From Microstegium vimineum (lineage: Eukaryota > Streptophyta > Magnoliopsida > Poales > Poaceae): a stretch of 64,000 bases of DNA. Positions within the stretch are counted from its first letter, which is position 1, and every line of letters begins with the position of its first letter. The notes below the pieces were generated by a model. The model saw only the letters and a list, made by a program, of their open reading frames with translations, made no database searches and was not told the DNA's origin. Below are positions 23,719 to 34,450 of the stretch, piece after piece. The stretch lies in contig CM039122.1 of the NCBI GenBank assembly GCA_022036555.1, positions 5,324,289 through 5,388,288 of the forward strand. Direction: 5' to 3'. The position numbers and the translations under genes were made by a program.

Positions 23719-24500
23719 TGACGACGGTGCCGGCAGTGTCGTCGGTTCCGTTGGTCTCGGTGAGTGATCGTCTGCGTCGTCAGTGTATGTGTGGTCTCGT
23801 GTTCAGCTTTCGGGTTCATCTTTCAGGTTTTCGGGATAAAGGTTTGGTGGCTTATAGGATCCAGTCGTCCCTATCCAACCGGCTCTACAGATAAAGGATA
23901 TGTAGGTCGTTTTATTTTCAGCTTTCAGGTTCAAGATAAGGGTTTCATGGCTTATAGGATTCAGGAGACACCTTTACCCAACCGACTCTACAGACGAAGG
24001 ATCTATAGAGGCAGTTCATAAACCGCTCTTCTCTAAATCTAATTTGAAGAGTTGGTAACTCCAGCCATCTCTACAAATGCTTTTGTAGGGTTATTAGCTG
24101 TCTTTACAAATAATATTTTGTAGAAGCGGCTTGGAACTACAGTCACACTAGGAGAAAAAAGTTTCACCAAAATAAAAAGATTGTTACGGGATATCATGTA
24201 CCATGACCACCATAAAAAATTTAATACAATAAGAGGACCATGATATTTTTCTTAAAATGATAGTACAAGTTGTCAACAACATGCATAGCAATGGCAATGC
24301 AAATCCCTTCTTCAACCTTCCCCACCCTTTCTACATGTCGTTCCTAACCGCTAGCAAGCCAAACCACATTTTCATCCTTGATGATCAATCTCCCATTGCA
24401 GCATTATCAACCCTGTTGTCCCCTCATGGACCAAGAAACAGTGCACAATGCATCTAATCTATTAGTTATGGTACTGCTCCATTGGATGCTCCACCGTCTA
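23719..24500. other. Upstream region of the oxidoreductase and spacer
   Basis: Contains repeated pieces with 'ggcttataggat' and 'ctctacagac' (23840-24020), and inverted 'tttgtaga' and 'agaggcggttcataaacc'-like sequence (24000-24160). These suggest a degraded CACTA- or Mutator-type repeat. No gene is supported. Confidence 0.45.
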
Positions 24501-24503
24501 TAA

Positions 24504-24628
24504 GGTCAATTTCAATGGGAGGTTTCTTGCATAATTAATAGGGTGTCATATCAGCTTTTTTATGAAACGAGAGAGAAGGGAAATATCTCATCCCGGTGAA
24601 ACATTTGAGCACTGTTTCCAAAATAGGG
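24504..24628. mobile_element. Truncated Tourist-like MITE (relative of 4331)
   Basis: TAA followed by GGTCAATTTCAATGGGAG matches the left half of the MITE at 4331-4521, including the internal 'gtcatatcagctt' and 'tttgagcactgtttcca'. The right half is missing where LINE-like sequence begins. Confidence 0.55.
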
Positions 24629-24639
24629 ACGAAATCGCA

Positions 24640-26552
24640 CTGAGAGTTGCTCGCGTTTCATCCATCGCCACGGGCGCGGACGAGGCCAGAGCAGACCCGG
24701 GGGGGGGGGGGGGGCGCCTTCCACCACGAGCGTTGGCTCTGCCGGCCGAGGCGGCCGGGATGTGGGGCACGAGCAGGAGCTCCGCCGGGCACAGGCGGGC
24801 CATGGTCTCCTCCTCTGGCCCCGCTCCCCGTCAAGATAGACTCAGTACCGGCCCATACCAAGGCGCGACGCAGCTTATCGATGGCCCCCAGGGCCCATAG
24901 CGATAGACACAGCGAAATGGAAGCATGGATGGGGATAACGGACATGGTTGATCTCACGAGCTTCATGCGACTGAGCATGTGACCCTAGCTTCTAGCCCGG
25001 TATCCGGCTGGCCACCTTGTCGATCATAGTTCATAGGTTGTTCCTCTGAACGCTTAAGCCTATAGACAGAAAGCGGAATACCCAAGTAGCGACAGGTCGC
25101 CCTGACAATGGATCGGTTGGAAACGGGCTAAGTGGGTTGGGTTTTTAGTTTGGCAAGATTGGTTTGGTGTGTCGTGGATGGAGAGGCTTGACGGATTGGT
25201 TTGGTTTGGGCTGCAATTTAGAACAGTGGATTCGGATTAGAAACCATGGGCCCAAACCGTGGGTTGAAACCATGGATTGGCGACTTGGGTTGAAACCGTG
25301 GCTGGGCATCTGAGTGCGTCGAGCGGTCGAGGGACTCGAGCGAGTCTCGACTCGTCGGCACGCCGCCGTCGCTTCTTCGCCGAAGCCTCCGAATCCAGCT
25401 CACCCACCACCGCAAAGGATCGTCTGAGCGACGGAGCCTGCCAACGCCGGGATCCAAGTGCGCTCCATCCCCTCCTCTGCGTCATCCCGTCCTCTCGTCC
25501 TTCCCGTCACCTTCTTGGCTAATCCTCTGCCTTTTTGCTAGGGTTCGAGCGGGCTGAGCGAGGTACGCCCTTCATTGGGACCTTTGCCGACGGTGAGCAT
25601 CAACAGGTATGCGCTTCCCCTTCCCTTCTTGACATGCGCATCATGGTTAGCTATTGTAGATCCGGCTCCTGGTACTCTGCAAGTCCCATGTGAATTTGTC
25701 TTTTCTGTATAATTTTTTCAAAGCCACAAGTTCTTGTTCTATCAAAATTGGCTTTCACCTCAAAGATTGGCTGTGTTGGAATAAAAATGTCATACCTTGG
25801 TCCATTAGTAATTCCAAATTTTCACTTTTTATTCCGCATCAACTTTAAACATCCAATTAGTGCAGTGCACAGCAGATTGTTTTCTCAACTAAAGCCTTCT
25901 TTCGTTGCATGCAATTTCTTATTACAATTCAAATTGCATGCATGGCTTGCAGCTGCTCTCCTCCAGCTAGTGGTTTCTAATGGGTTCGGTCAGTAAATAG
26001 CGATAGTTTACTCCAGTGGGTTGTTATTAGCAGGTTTCTGATCTCCAGGCGTGAAACCATGGTTTTGGAACGGTTTCCAATGGGTTGAACCCACGGGTGA
26101 TAGATTGGTTTGGTTTGATACGGGGTCACTGAAAGTTCTGGTTCAGATTGGTTTGGATTCTTGAGTCAGCGGATGGATTGGGTGGGTTAAATAATGACTA
26201 CATGCTGCACGTGGATTGGCCTGTGTACGGTTTGGATCCCAGCCCATTAGCAGGCTGAGCGACAGGGGAACTATCCCACCCGGCAGGCGAGCGCGTCGAG
26301 GATCCTTGCCAACTCCACCTCAGAACAATGTAGGCGAATTGCCATGCTCTTGTCAAGATTTGAGAACAAGCCGGAGGACATACCGAAGATGGACAGCACT
26401 GCCCTCACAGCCTGGAGATCACGGACATCCGGCGCTACAAACATCACCAGGTCATCGGCATAAAGACTGACCCTCGGACCACTAAGTCCACGTACCGGCC
26501 CGAGGAATCCACGCTGCTCCAGCCGGTTGAGGACCTCCATCACGAGCACCAA
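24640..26552 (-). pseudogene. LINE (non-LTR retrotransposon) reverse-transcriptase fragment, interrupted
   Basis: The minus strand encodes the RT palm motif YADDLVMFVAP and a following FGMSSGLFSNLDKS stretch (26552-26267). After removing the insert at 25097-26257 and one target copy, the frame joins exactly as FPCRYLGIPLSV, then runs through an SLWALGAIDKLRRALVWAG-type stretch (to about 24640). These are standard landmarks of plant L1-type ORF2. The protein is truncated at both ends and has at least one in-frame stop (TAG next to the join), so it is dead. Confidence 0.75.
25097..26257. mobile_element. 1,161-bp element inserted in the LINE, 9-bp target duplication
   Basis: Exact direct repeats AGCGACAGG lie at 25088-25096 and 26258-26266. 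Deleting the insert plus one repeat restores the LINE reading frame. A 9-bp duplication is typical of Mutator-like elements. The ends (TCGCCCTGACAATGG and, inverted, CAGCCTGCTAATGGG) are only weak inverted repeats. Both subterminal regions carry several 'gattggtttggtttg' copies. The middle (25310-25610) is GC-rich, exon-like, with 'gctagggttcgag' and a donor-like CAG/GTATGC, as if a gene's 5' end had been captured. Confidence 0.7.
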
Positions 26553-26561
26553 TATTAGTTG

Positions 26562-26645
26562 AGTTTTTATTATAAGAGCATTAGCTGCACGCCCTGCATT
26601 TCTTGCTCCTCTGTCCCTCGGCTTATATATTAGTCGATCTGTGCT
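26562..26645 (+). repeat. Promoter block P3 (partial copy of P1)
   Basis: Contains 'ctgcacgccctgcatttctt' and the 'tatatattagtcgatctgt' TATA region found in P1 and P2. The upstream part is replaced by the LINE fragment. No intact coding sequence follows. Confidence 0.6.
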
Positions 26646-27124
26646 GCGTGGCCAGTCGCTTGTTCATGTCCAGCCGCGCCACTTGGTTAATTATGAAGGC
26701 CAGGCCATACATCGTCGACGCCACCGCCCTCCATGAACGTGGAATTCACCGGAGGCTTCGGGCCGGACACGCCGGCCGGCGGCGACCTACCGTCGTCAGC
26801 ATGGAAACGCGTGGCTACGCGTACGGCGTACCTCGCGCTCACCCACCTTCCATCGATCGATCGATCGACTCCCAGCTTGGAAGCTTCCTTGTTCTTCTAC
26901 TAACTTTATTTATTTTCTTTTTACTCCTTTTTATTACCGGATTTACCTTTTTGAAGTTTAATCGGATTTACTTTTGGGTTGGGCTACTGGATTGCAAATT
27001 CGTTTCCTAATAATTCTGTTGATCCGAACCTATATACAATAAATACTCCGTGTAAGTAGTAGATACATGCACTAGCCCGCTTGCAGAAGTTCAATGTTTG
27101 AACCAAGAAAATGTAGGTCAACAA
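26646..27124. other. Non-coding remnant between P3 and the second 3'-flank block
   Basis: A GC-rich part (26650-26860) with a (ATCG)n-like 'catcgatcgatcgatcg' and 'agcttccttgttctt', the latter also found after gene A. It is probably the decayed body of a duplicated gene unit. No microprotein frame survives. Confidence 0.4.
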
Positions 27125-27395
27125 GTCTGATGCTTCCCTGACTCAAACGGTGCGTCAAGAGTCAAGACTCAAGAGTCCACTGTTTATCCACTCTATAGTA
27201 CTTGTATTCACCGAACTGAATTCAATGTTTGTTTGTGTCGTTGGTGTTCTCAAACTAAGTGGTTTGTTTGTATTAGTGTCTGTTCACCAAGAACAGAGTT
27301 TTTATTTCAAAAAAAAAAAACAAACCCAAGAACAGAGTTTGTGTATTTGGTTTTGACGTCCTGTTGTACATAATGTGGAATAATAAAGTTGTGAT
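27125..27395 (+). repeat. 3'-flank block, copy 2
   Basis: Shares 'acggtgcgtcaaga', 'aagactcaa', 'tgtctgttc...aacagagttt' and an end 'gacgtcctgttg...tggaataataaa' with 20601-20975, in the same order. With P3 upstream it outlines a duplicated unit that has lost its coding region. Confidence 0.55.
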
Positions 27396-28875
27396 TATAT
27401 AGTGTACCTTTAATTTGTAACTCCATTATTCCAAGTGATTGATATTTTTTTTGTAGATTAGCAAAATTTAATGGGAACCAGCGGAGAACAGTTTTGTACG
27501 TTGGATGGATATAAAAAATAGAGAGATGTCCTTTAATATAGTACGTATTGTACAACGAATTCTGTACTTAGAAATAAAACGTGCATGTTTTGTCTGATTA
27601 AAAGTAGTGATGAGCCGTCCTACGATTCAGAAGGCATCATGTCGTATCTTAGTCTTACCAACTACCAAGCTCTTTCTAATTAAGTAGTACTTGACTAGTA
27701 CTAAAAAAAAGAATGTTCACTACTTTTTCAGCTTTTCAGTCTATTTTCTCTCACAGAACATTATTCAATCAGCCAAAATTAATCGGTTTTTCTAGCAACC
27801 GAACATCTCTCTCAGAACATCAGAACATTATTTAATCAATCAGAAGTCAAAATCTGCCAATTTTTTCTAATAACCGAACAGAGGAACTTTTTGCCCAACC
27901 GGAGGGAACCGAGGAACTTCGGGCCCAATTAAATTCGGTGGTCAGGGCTTCTTGGACAGGATCGTTTCGTCTGATCATTCCTTGTTGGGCCTCTGGCCTA
28001 GTACTAGTCTCAGATTTAGGCCCGTGAATTATGAGCAAAATGCTATACTCGCCTTGGCTGATTTCCATCTCTCGCTTGGAACAATGCAAGCGTGTGCAAG
28101 AGAGGAGGATATAGAGACGACTGGTAATTAAGCAGTGAGGTTGAGGTTTTCATTTGCAAGAAAAAGGATGGACGAAAACTCTGTAGTACGTATGTCTTAT
28201 CATTGTAGCCTTTTGACATTTAATTTCCTTGACTTTTCCAGGCTATTGCTAACCACACACAGCTAGCTCTTTGGTCCTTGCGTACTTGTATACTTCCTTT
28301 GAGCTCGATCTATATATACGTACTCGACAAAGAAGGACAACGCCTGACCGGGTTGACGTACAAGTGCCCCCACTTAATCCATCTAGAAGGTTTTGACCAG
28401 AAGTACGCCGGCCGGGGCCAGTTACGTATCCGATTCCTAAACATAAAAGCGTCGGCGACGAGCTTGTGGAAAAAAAATATTGTACCATACTAATTATAAG
28501 TTGAAGTGGATCGGCAAGAAAATCTCCACTCTAGACTAGACTGATGAACAATACGGTGATAGGAACGGATCGGAGCGGATCACACGTGAGCTGATGAGCA
28601 TGCACGTCAACAAGTCGGTCGTCGATCGGTCATCAAATCAAATCTTGGCCGTTTAATTACTTAGCGATAAAGAAGTCATGGGGGGCATGTCAGCTCCCGG
28701 TTTTGATGAATGAATACTGTAGTACTACTTCCGGCCCCGGCGTTGACATGCATGGAGAGAGCAGTCAACCAGATTCATCCAGGTTGGTTTCATGGATGAT
28801 TCATCATTTGAGCAACCAATGCAAGCAATGCAACGCGTGCGTTTGTTGCGTTGACAAATGGCGCTCCTTCTAGAA
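27396..28875. other. Spacer with a TATA-bearing remnant and duplicated segment S1
   Basis: A strong TATATATA lies near 28310. Segment 28417-28570 (containing 'cagttacgtatccgattcc' and 'aaaatctccactctaga') matches 44223-44400. No protein-coding frame is convincing; it looks like the decayed promoter and leader of a duplicated gene. Confidence 0.5.
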
Positions 28876-29545
28876 ACTCGTCAAAAATCCAATCAAATTT
28901 CCTTTTTTTTATTCAGGGACAAAAGTTCACGGGTTGTGATGATTGGATACTAATTAGAACTAAACATAAATTAATCATAAGACTAATTACATATAAGCAG
29001 TAACTAATTCGCGAGACGAATCTATTAAGCATAATTAATTCATCATTAGCATATATTTAGGGGGTGTTTGGATCCCCTTGGCAAATTGACAAAAGAGCAA
29101 AAGAATTGTTGTTTTTTGGCAAATGGATCCAAACATGCAAGTCAAAAAATACCAAAAGAGTAAAAAAGTTTCATTTGTCAGTGGCAAATGATGGCAAATA
29201 GAAAATCCTCCCACTCATACCCCTCCCTTCTATACATGATATGTGAAGGAGAATACAATTATTAGTGGTAGAATTGTCTTTGTATGAGTCATTTATCATT
29301 TGTCATTTGTCATTTGCCAAGAGATCCAAACACTAAAAATTGGTAAAAGATTTACCAACTTTATTTGCCATTTACTATTTGCTAAAGGATCCAAACATGC
29401 TGGCACCACATTATCAATTCACGGATTAATTAGCTAAGTTTAATGAACTTATCTCGTAATTTAATCTCAATCTATACAATTATTTTTGTAATTAATCTAT
29501 GTACAGTAAAAAAAGCATCTGATGTGTGACAAATTAAAATCACTC
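28876..29545. mobile_element. MITE with a second MITE nested inside
   Basis: The outer element carries 'cgcgagacgaatctattaagc' and, on the other side, the inverted 'attagctaagtttaatgaac', as in the copies near 18.6 and 19.3 kb. It is split at about 29060-29396 by a GTGTTTGGATCC-family MITE (ends GGGGTGTTTGGATCC and GGATCCAAACA), related to 13881-14065. Outer boundaries are approximate. Confidence 0.6.
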
Positions 29546-30996
29546 TTTAGAGCAAGTATTATGGTTGGCTGCAAAATGACTGAATACTGAGGTGGAGGAG
29601 AGAGGGGAGGAGAGGTGAGTTGTAAGCTTACAGTCAACTCAGACACAATAACCAAGAAAGTTTGTGAGAAAGACAAGTGAGTCCTATATCCATAGTAAAG
29701 AGAAAACCATTATATGAGTGGGCTGAGAGAAGTCTCTGTAACCTTGCTCTTATATCCTCGGTTTTATCAGCCACGGTGATTTCGAGATGATAAGACAAAT
29801 ATGGCGTGGGGGTGCTCCGGTTACATTAAAGACGAACAAGGGACATGCATATTGTTGACTTCGAGGCGAGATCGATTACTTGGACCAATTTAATGCAAGC
29901 GTCGAATGAGAGGAGAGGTTGACACTTGCCTCTGACTTAGCGCAGTGAGGTTTCATTTGAAATCAACAAGCGTACTGACTGAGGTTTGCATCCAACTATT
30001 GTACGAGTAGAGGAGCACACGCGTGGCTTTGGTTTTTTTTAATAATATATAAATCAATATCCGACCTCTACATTTGGGGATGTACAGTTTGTGCTAAAAA
30101 AAAGAAATTTATAGTCTTATAGATCAACTAGGACACTAACGCATGACTTTGGTGACATTCAATTCCAAACAATGTCTTATCATATCGTATCCTTTTGACA
30201 TTTCCATCGATCCTGCAAGGTTTGGCCGTCCTTCCATACGAAGCAACTCCGTGCCACTCCATCTTCATCATCCAAAGTTTTCAGTCGTCCAGCAGCCCGG
30301 CCGCCAGAGACCCGAAGCGCGTCAGCGTGTCCGATTCATTTGTTTTCGTTGGCCTCCGACTCCGATCCCATCGGGCCGGCGGGGAATTCCGGATGCATGC
30401 ACGTCACGTCGTCGTGACGACGTCAGCGTCAAAAGCTTGCCGGTTACGCCTTGCGTCACTGCGTGGGCCCTCCGGCGCTAATTTCATGCCATCTGCGGTG
30501 CGACCGTTTTCTTCCCTTTTTCCTCCGTGTGCGTTCCCATTCTACATTTGTCAACCGCTGACGTTTGCAAGTAGGATATATCCACAGCGAGTAGGATATA
30601 GGATATGAACAACGATGTGCCCATTGGTTACTCATCAGCCGCTGACTATCCCTTTGCTCGTTCATCTCGGGGTCCCCGGGCTCGACGACTCATCGCTCTA
30701 GGGGCCACTCCCGCATGCATCTCACTGAATGTCGGAGGAGTAGAAATCTAATATGTTTAATAAATTTTCTAGTAGATCGATTTTTTAGGGTTTTAGTCTC
30801 TCCATACTAAATTTTCGGTATTGATCATTTATCTTCTCAATTCTCTCCTGTGACAGCATGGGGTAGGGTAGATTCGTTTTATCCATGGTGGCTCTACACA
30901 CCGGTATGATGATATGAAAATTTTTATTTTCAGGCAATGATATCAAGATCGAGATGATGTCGTCGTCATAAAATAATTTTCTTCCATTTCTGTTTA
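29546..30996. other. Intergenic spacer
   Basis: Contains a GC-richer block at 30230-30490 with overlapping frames and no recognisable protein. Nothing else is supported. Confidence 0.5.
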
Positions 30997-31274
30997 GAGC
31001 ATCTCCAAGAGACTAGCTAAATTATTTTCTAAAGTTAAATTTGGCTATTATCTAACGAAAAAACGTCCCCAACAGACTTTGTAAATGACTCTCTATATTT
31101 AGTGATTCTCTATCCCACCTGATTCGCTCTCTACTTTTGGATAGTCATCCTCACTAGCCATCTAGCATTTTCATTTTACAGAGTCTGTTGGAGTACACTA
31201 GTATTATCTATTTTAGAGAGTAACTAAATCACTAAATTTGGCTATAGTGTTTAGCTACTCTTTTGGAGATGCTC
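30997..31274. mobile_element. MITE with GAGCATCTCCAA ends
   Basis: The left end GAGCATCTCCAAGAGACTAGC and the inverted right end (from 'tttggagatgctc') form terminal inverted repeats around an AT-rich interior that is itself partly palindromic (CTCTATATTTAGTGA...). The flank is TTA on the left and TTG on the right. It belongs to the same broad type as 40531-40875. Confidence 0.6.
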
Positions 31275-31994
31275 TTGCAGCCCCTGGAAACTTTCGGGAA
31301 ATGACTAGTGGCGTTGAGGGTCTTTCCTTTTTTTAACCCACTACATGAAAGGAAAAACTCACCACACACTAATAAACCATCTCATATCTCTGTCCCATGC
31401 AAATAATATATCAGTCTCACCCCATCGGATGAAACTCTTGGACACAATAAGAGTTGCTAAATCTTTCTCATTTTAAGTTTAGAGTTACTAAAATCGATCA
31501 TTATTATTACTATCACACCACATATATCATAGCTTGACCGTCCTAGTCCGTTCACGCCGCACATGTGCGGACGCATGACTCGTTTTCCACCTTTCCTAAA
31601 CTCACAACATGTGACATACTGCAAGTATGCAGGAATATGGCTTGTCTTCTTTCTTAAACTCACAACACGTGCTGAATCTCGAACTCTATATAGTTTATAG
31701 ATCTATATTTTTTCTTGATTTTTTATATCGATACCCTAAAGACTAAAGTACCAAATAATTTTTATAGTAGATTGAAGATATCAGGAAAAAAAGTATATGA
31801 TACATTATTCACAAATTTTAGAAAATTTTACTAGTTCTTCACAAAAATGGCGATGGAAGAGAACAACAGTCGTGGGGGCTTGTCGGTGCCGAAGGGGCCG
31901 ACAGTGCGCGGGGCTCGGCCAGGTGCCTAGGTCGCCAGGCTGGGAGCCGCAGAAAATCGAGTGTGAGTAAAGGCTAAAAAACTCGGGGTGATAA
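31275..31994. other. AT-rich spacer
   Basis: A short GC-rich stretch at 31870-31950 reads 'gtcggtgccgaaggggccg'. No gene or defined repeat is supported. Confidence 0.5.
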
Positions 31995-32342
31995 GGCCCG
32001 TTTGGATCCCTGAAATTGAATTCATTTTAATAATCAGAATTTAGAGACATATTAATTAAGTTAATATAATTGTATATGGATTGTAATTGACTATATGAAA
32101 GACATACTTATTTGTTGATTTTTTTCGTAGGAGAAGGAGTTTGAACAACATGGTATAAGTTGCAAATAGAAATATGGAATGATGATCTATAGAATCAATT
32201 TTCATCTCTCACCCTATGAATTTAAGATAGGCTTAATTGTGAACTTTAGAAAGTGGTGGAATGTCAAATTCCAAGCCAAATAACTTATAATTTATTAAAG
32301 TAGATTTCAATTCCTCCAAATGAAGGGATCCAAACGGCCCGT
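31995..32342. mobile_element. Tourist-like MITE, GGCCCGTTTGGATCC ends
   Basis: The left end GGCCCGTTTGGATCC and the right end GGATCCAAACGGCCC are inverted. TAA occurs at 31992-31994 and 32343-32345. About 348 bp, with no coding capacity. Confidence 0.65.
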
Positions 32343-32345
32343 TAA

Positions 32346-34408
32346 TGAAATTTAATTTAAAATAAGCAAGAGATTATATGTTGAATCTAGTTAAAATAGG
32401 ATTTCCGTTATTTATTTTGTCATCAGTAAAATATGCATAATTTTAGGAGCTCAATGTAGTCACCTTTTGAGTTTATGAAATAGAGGACAAGCTAGATGTT
32501 TTGATATAAAACAAGATCACGGGCCCTGTTGACAGCCTCACTGCACGGAGGATGGTCAGGGGGCTGCGTCACGCTAAATTTGCCGAGTGGAGAACGTGAT
32601 AATTATAGGCAACCTCTTAATGAAAAATGCGTCAATTCTAAAAAAAATATAGAGGCAAAGGACTAGCCAGGCGGATGATGTGGTGACTTATTTTGCGCCA
32701 TGACGAGGCAATTGAATAGGTTATATGGCTCGTCTTCTCTTGGAATGGGCTCTTAAGACTATCCCCAACAAGTGACTCATATGGACACCCAAACCTAAAA
32801 TAGCTCTTCAACAACACTTTATTACTCTTCAACAGAGTACCCATACATGAGACCTATTTTGGGTATCAAGAGAGACACAACCTAAATTCGAATATCTTCT
32901 CTTCTGGAGACCTATTTGCTGAAAGAATTATCTTTTGAGTCTTGTGGTTGGAGAAGACTAAAAATAAGTATTGAATGTTTCACCTGTATCGCTACCCAAA
33001 CATAAAATAGGTCTTATATTTATGGTGCCATTGTTGAAGACCATTTTTTTTAATGAGAGGCTTATAACGTTGTTTTCAATACTGTCATGCCATCAGTGGC
33101 GGAGCTAGCCACACAATTAAGGGGGGGGGGGGGGCAATTTGCCTAATGTGAATTAAAATGTACACATATTTCAAATAAATGCCTTTGTTCTAACACAATT
33201 AAGGTATTTGTTCCAGCTCAACTAGGGGGCCAAGAATTGAAGGTGCTTTTTTATTTTGAAAAGTTCTAAAATGGGTTTCTTTGTGCTAAAAACTAGAGGC
33301 TAGCTAGTCATTATCTGTAATCTAGAAATCATATGAATATGAAATATGAAATTTGGTGGAAGATAATATGCAAGCATGAACCTCTCGTACGGAAGCAAAG
33401 AATAAAAAAAGCAAATAAACATCCTGCCGGTGTCTACTCGCACATGCTGGCCAGCACTAGCTCGTGTAGTACTAGCAGGCTAGCAGCTGAATGCGTGTTG
33501 TGTCTCAATCGCGCAACATCTTCATCAGTAGTAGACTAGCAATCACAGCTGTAGTTTCTCCTCTCTCATGCTCAACCAAGGCATTGCTGCTCAGACCAAA
33601 TCATCTATTGGTCTCTCATGCGCAACATCTATTTTTTTATTCTCTTCAAACCATTACACACATCCATCTCTATGCTGAAATTACTTGGCAGCAAGGGGGG
33701 CCCGCGGCCCTCTTTGGCCCCAACGTAGCTCCGTCAGACGCCATGTCATATAAAATAAAATAACATAAAATAAAAAAATAAATATCAATTTTAATAGAAA
33801 GTTTTATTATGTAGTTTTATAGGTATTTTAATTTCATGACTCATCAATAATTGATAGTCATGTCAAAAGAGTTTTATCTATATTAACTTACTTCTCTTTT
33901 TTTCTTAGAAACACTGTCATGTAATGAAAGACACATATATTACAACCTATTAATAAGTGTATATAAAACTTACATGAAACTTTGACAGAGACGGCTTAAG
34001 AATGGTTGTATAGTACTTACTCTCTTCATTTCTTTTCAAGTATCGTTCTCACATATCAGGAAGTTAAATATACGTGACTTTGACAAAATGTATATAAGTA
34101 TATATAAGAGGTTGCTAATATTTATGGAACATAAGAAGTATTATTAGATTAATTGTTGAATATATTTATACATATTTATTTGAAGATATAAATGTTATTA
34201 ATATTTTTATATAAAAATTTTGATAAATTTTAAAATGTTGGATTAAAATGAAAATCTAGACGACATTTAGAAAGTGCTGAGAAGACATAGAGAAAAGTTA
34301 GAGTTGAGGGGGAGGGGGGTCGGTTGTGAAATGTTTGGAAGAAACGTTTCCAAAAAGATGTTTGGAACAAAATTCACGCTGCGGGCTGGGTGAGGCGGTG
34401 GCACAGGG
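32346..34408. other. AT-rich spacer with a probable hAT-like remnant
   Basis: At 33094 CAGTGGCGGAGCTAGC, and near 33736 an inverted copy (TGACGGAGCTACG read inward), suggest a degraded hAT element of about 640 bp interrupted by poly-G. Target duplications are not exact. The last 150 bases before 34409 become GC-rich as the promoter of copy B. Confidence 0.4.
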
Positions 34409-34414
34409 TATAAA
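34409..34414 (+). promoter_or_regulatory. TATA box of microprotein copy B, displaced by the hAT element
   Basis: TATAAA in GGGTATAAAGGACGG. In the present sequence the ATG of copy B is 5 kb away. If the hAT element and one target copy are removed, TATA to ATG is 86 bases. In copy C the same distance is 88 bases (TATAAA at 43325). Confidence 0.7.
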
Positions 34415-34450
34415 GGACGGAGCAGACCAGAGCAGGGCAGCAAGTCACAC

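Noticed and set aside
33094..33737. Intact hAT element
   Set aside because: The terminal motifs look hAT-like but the flanking 8-mers do not match, so it is listed only as a remnant within the spacer.
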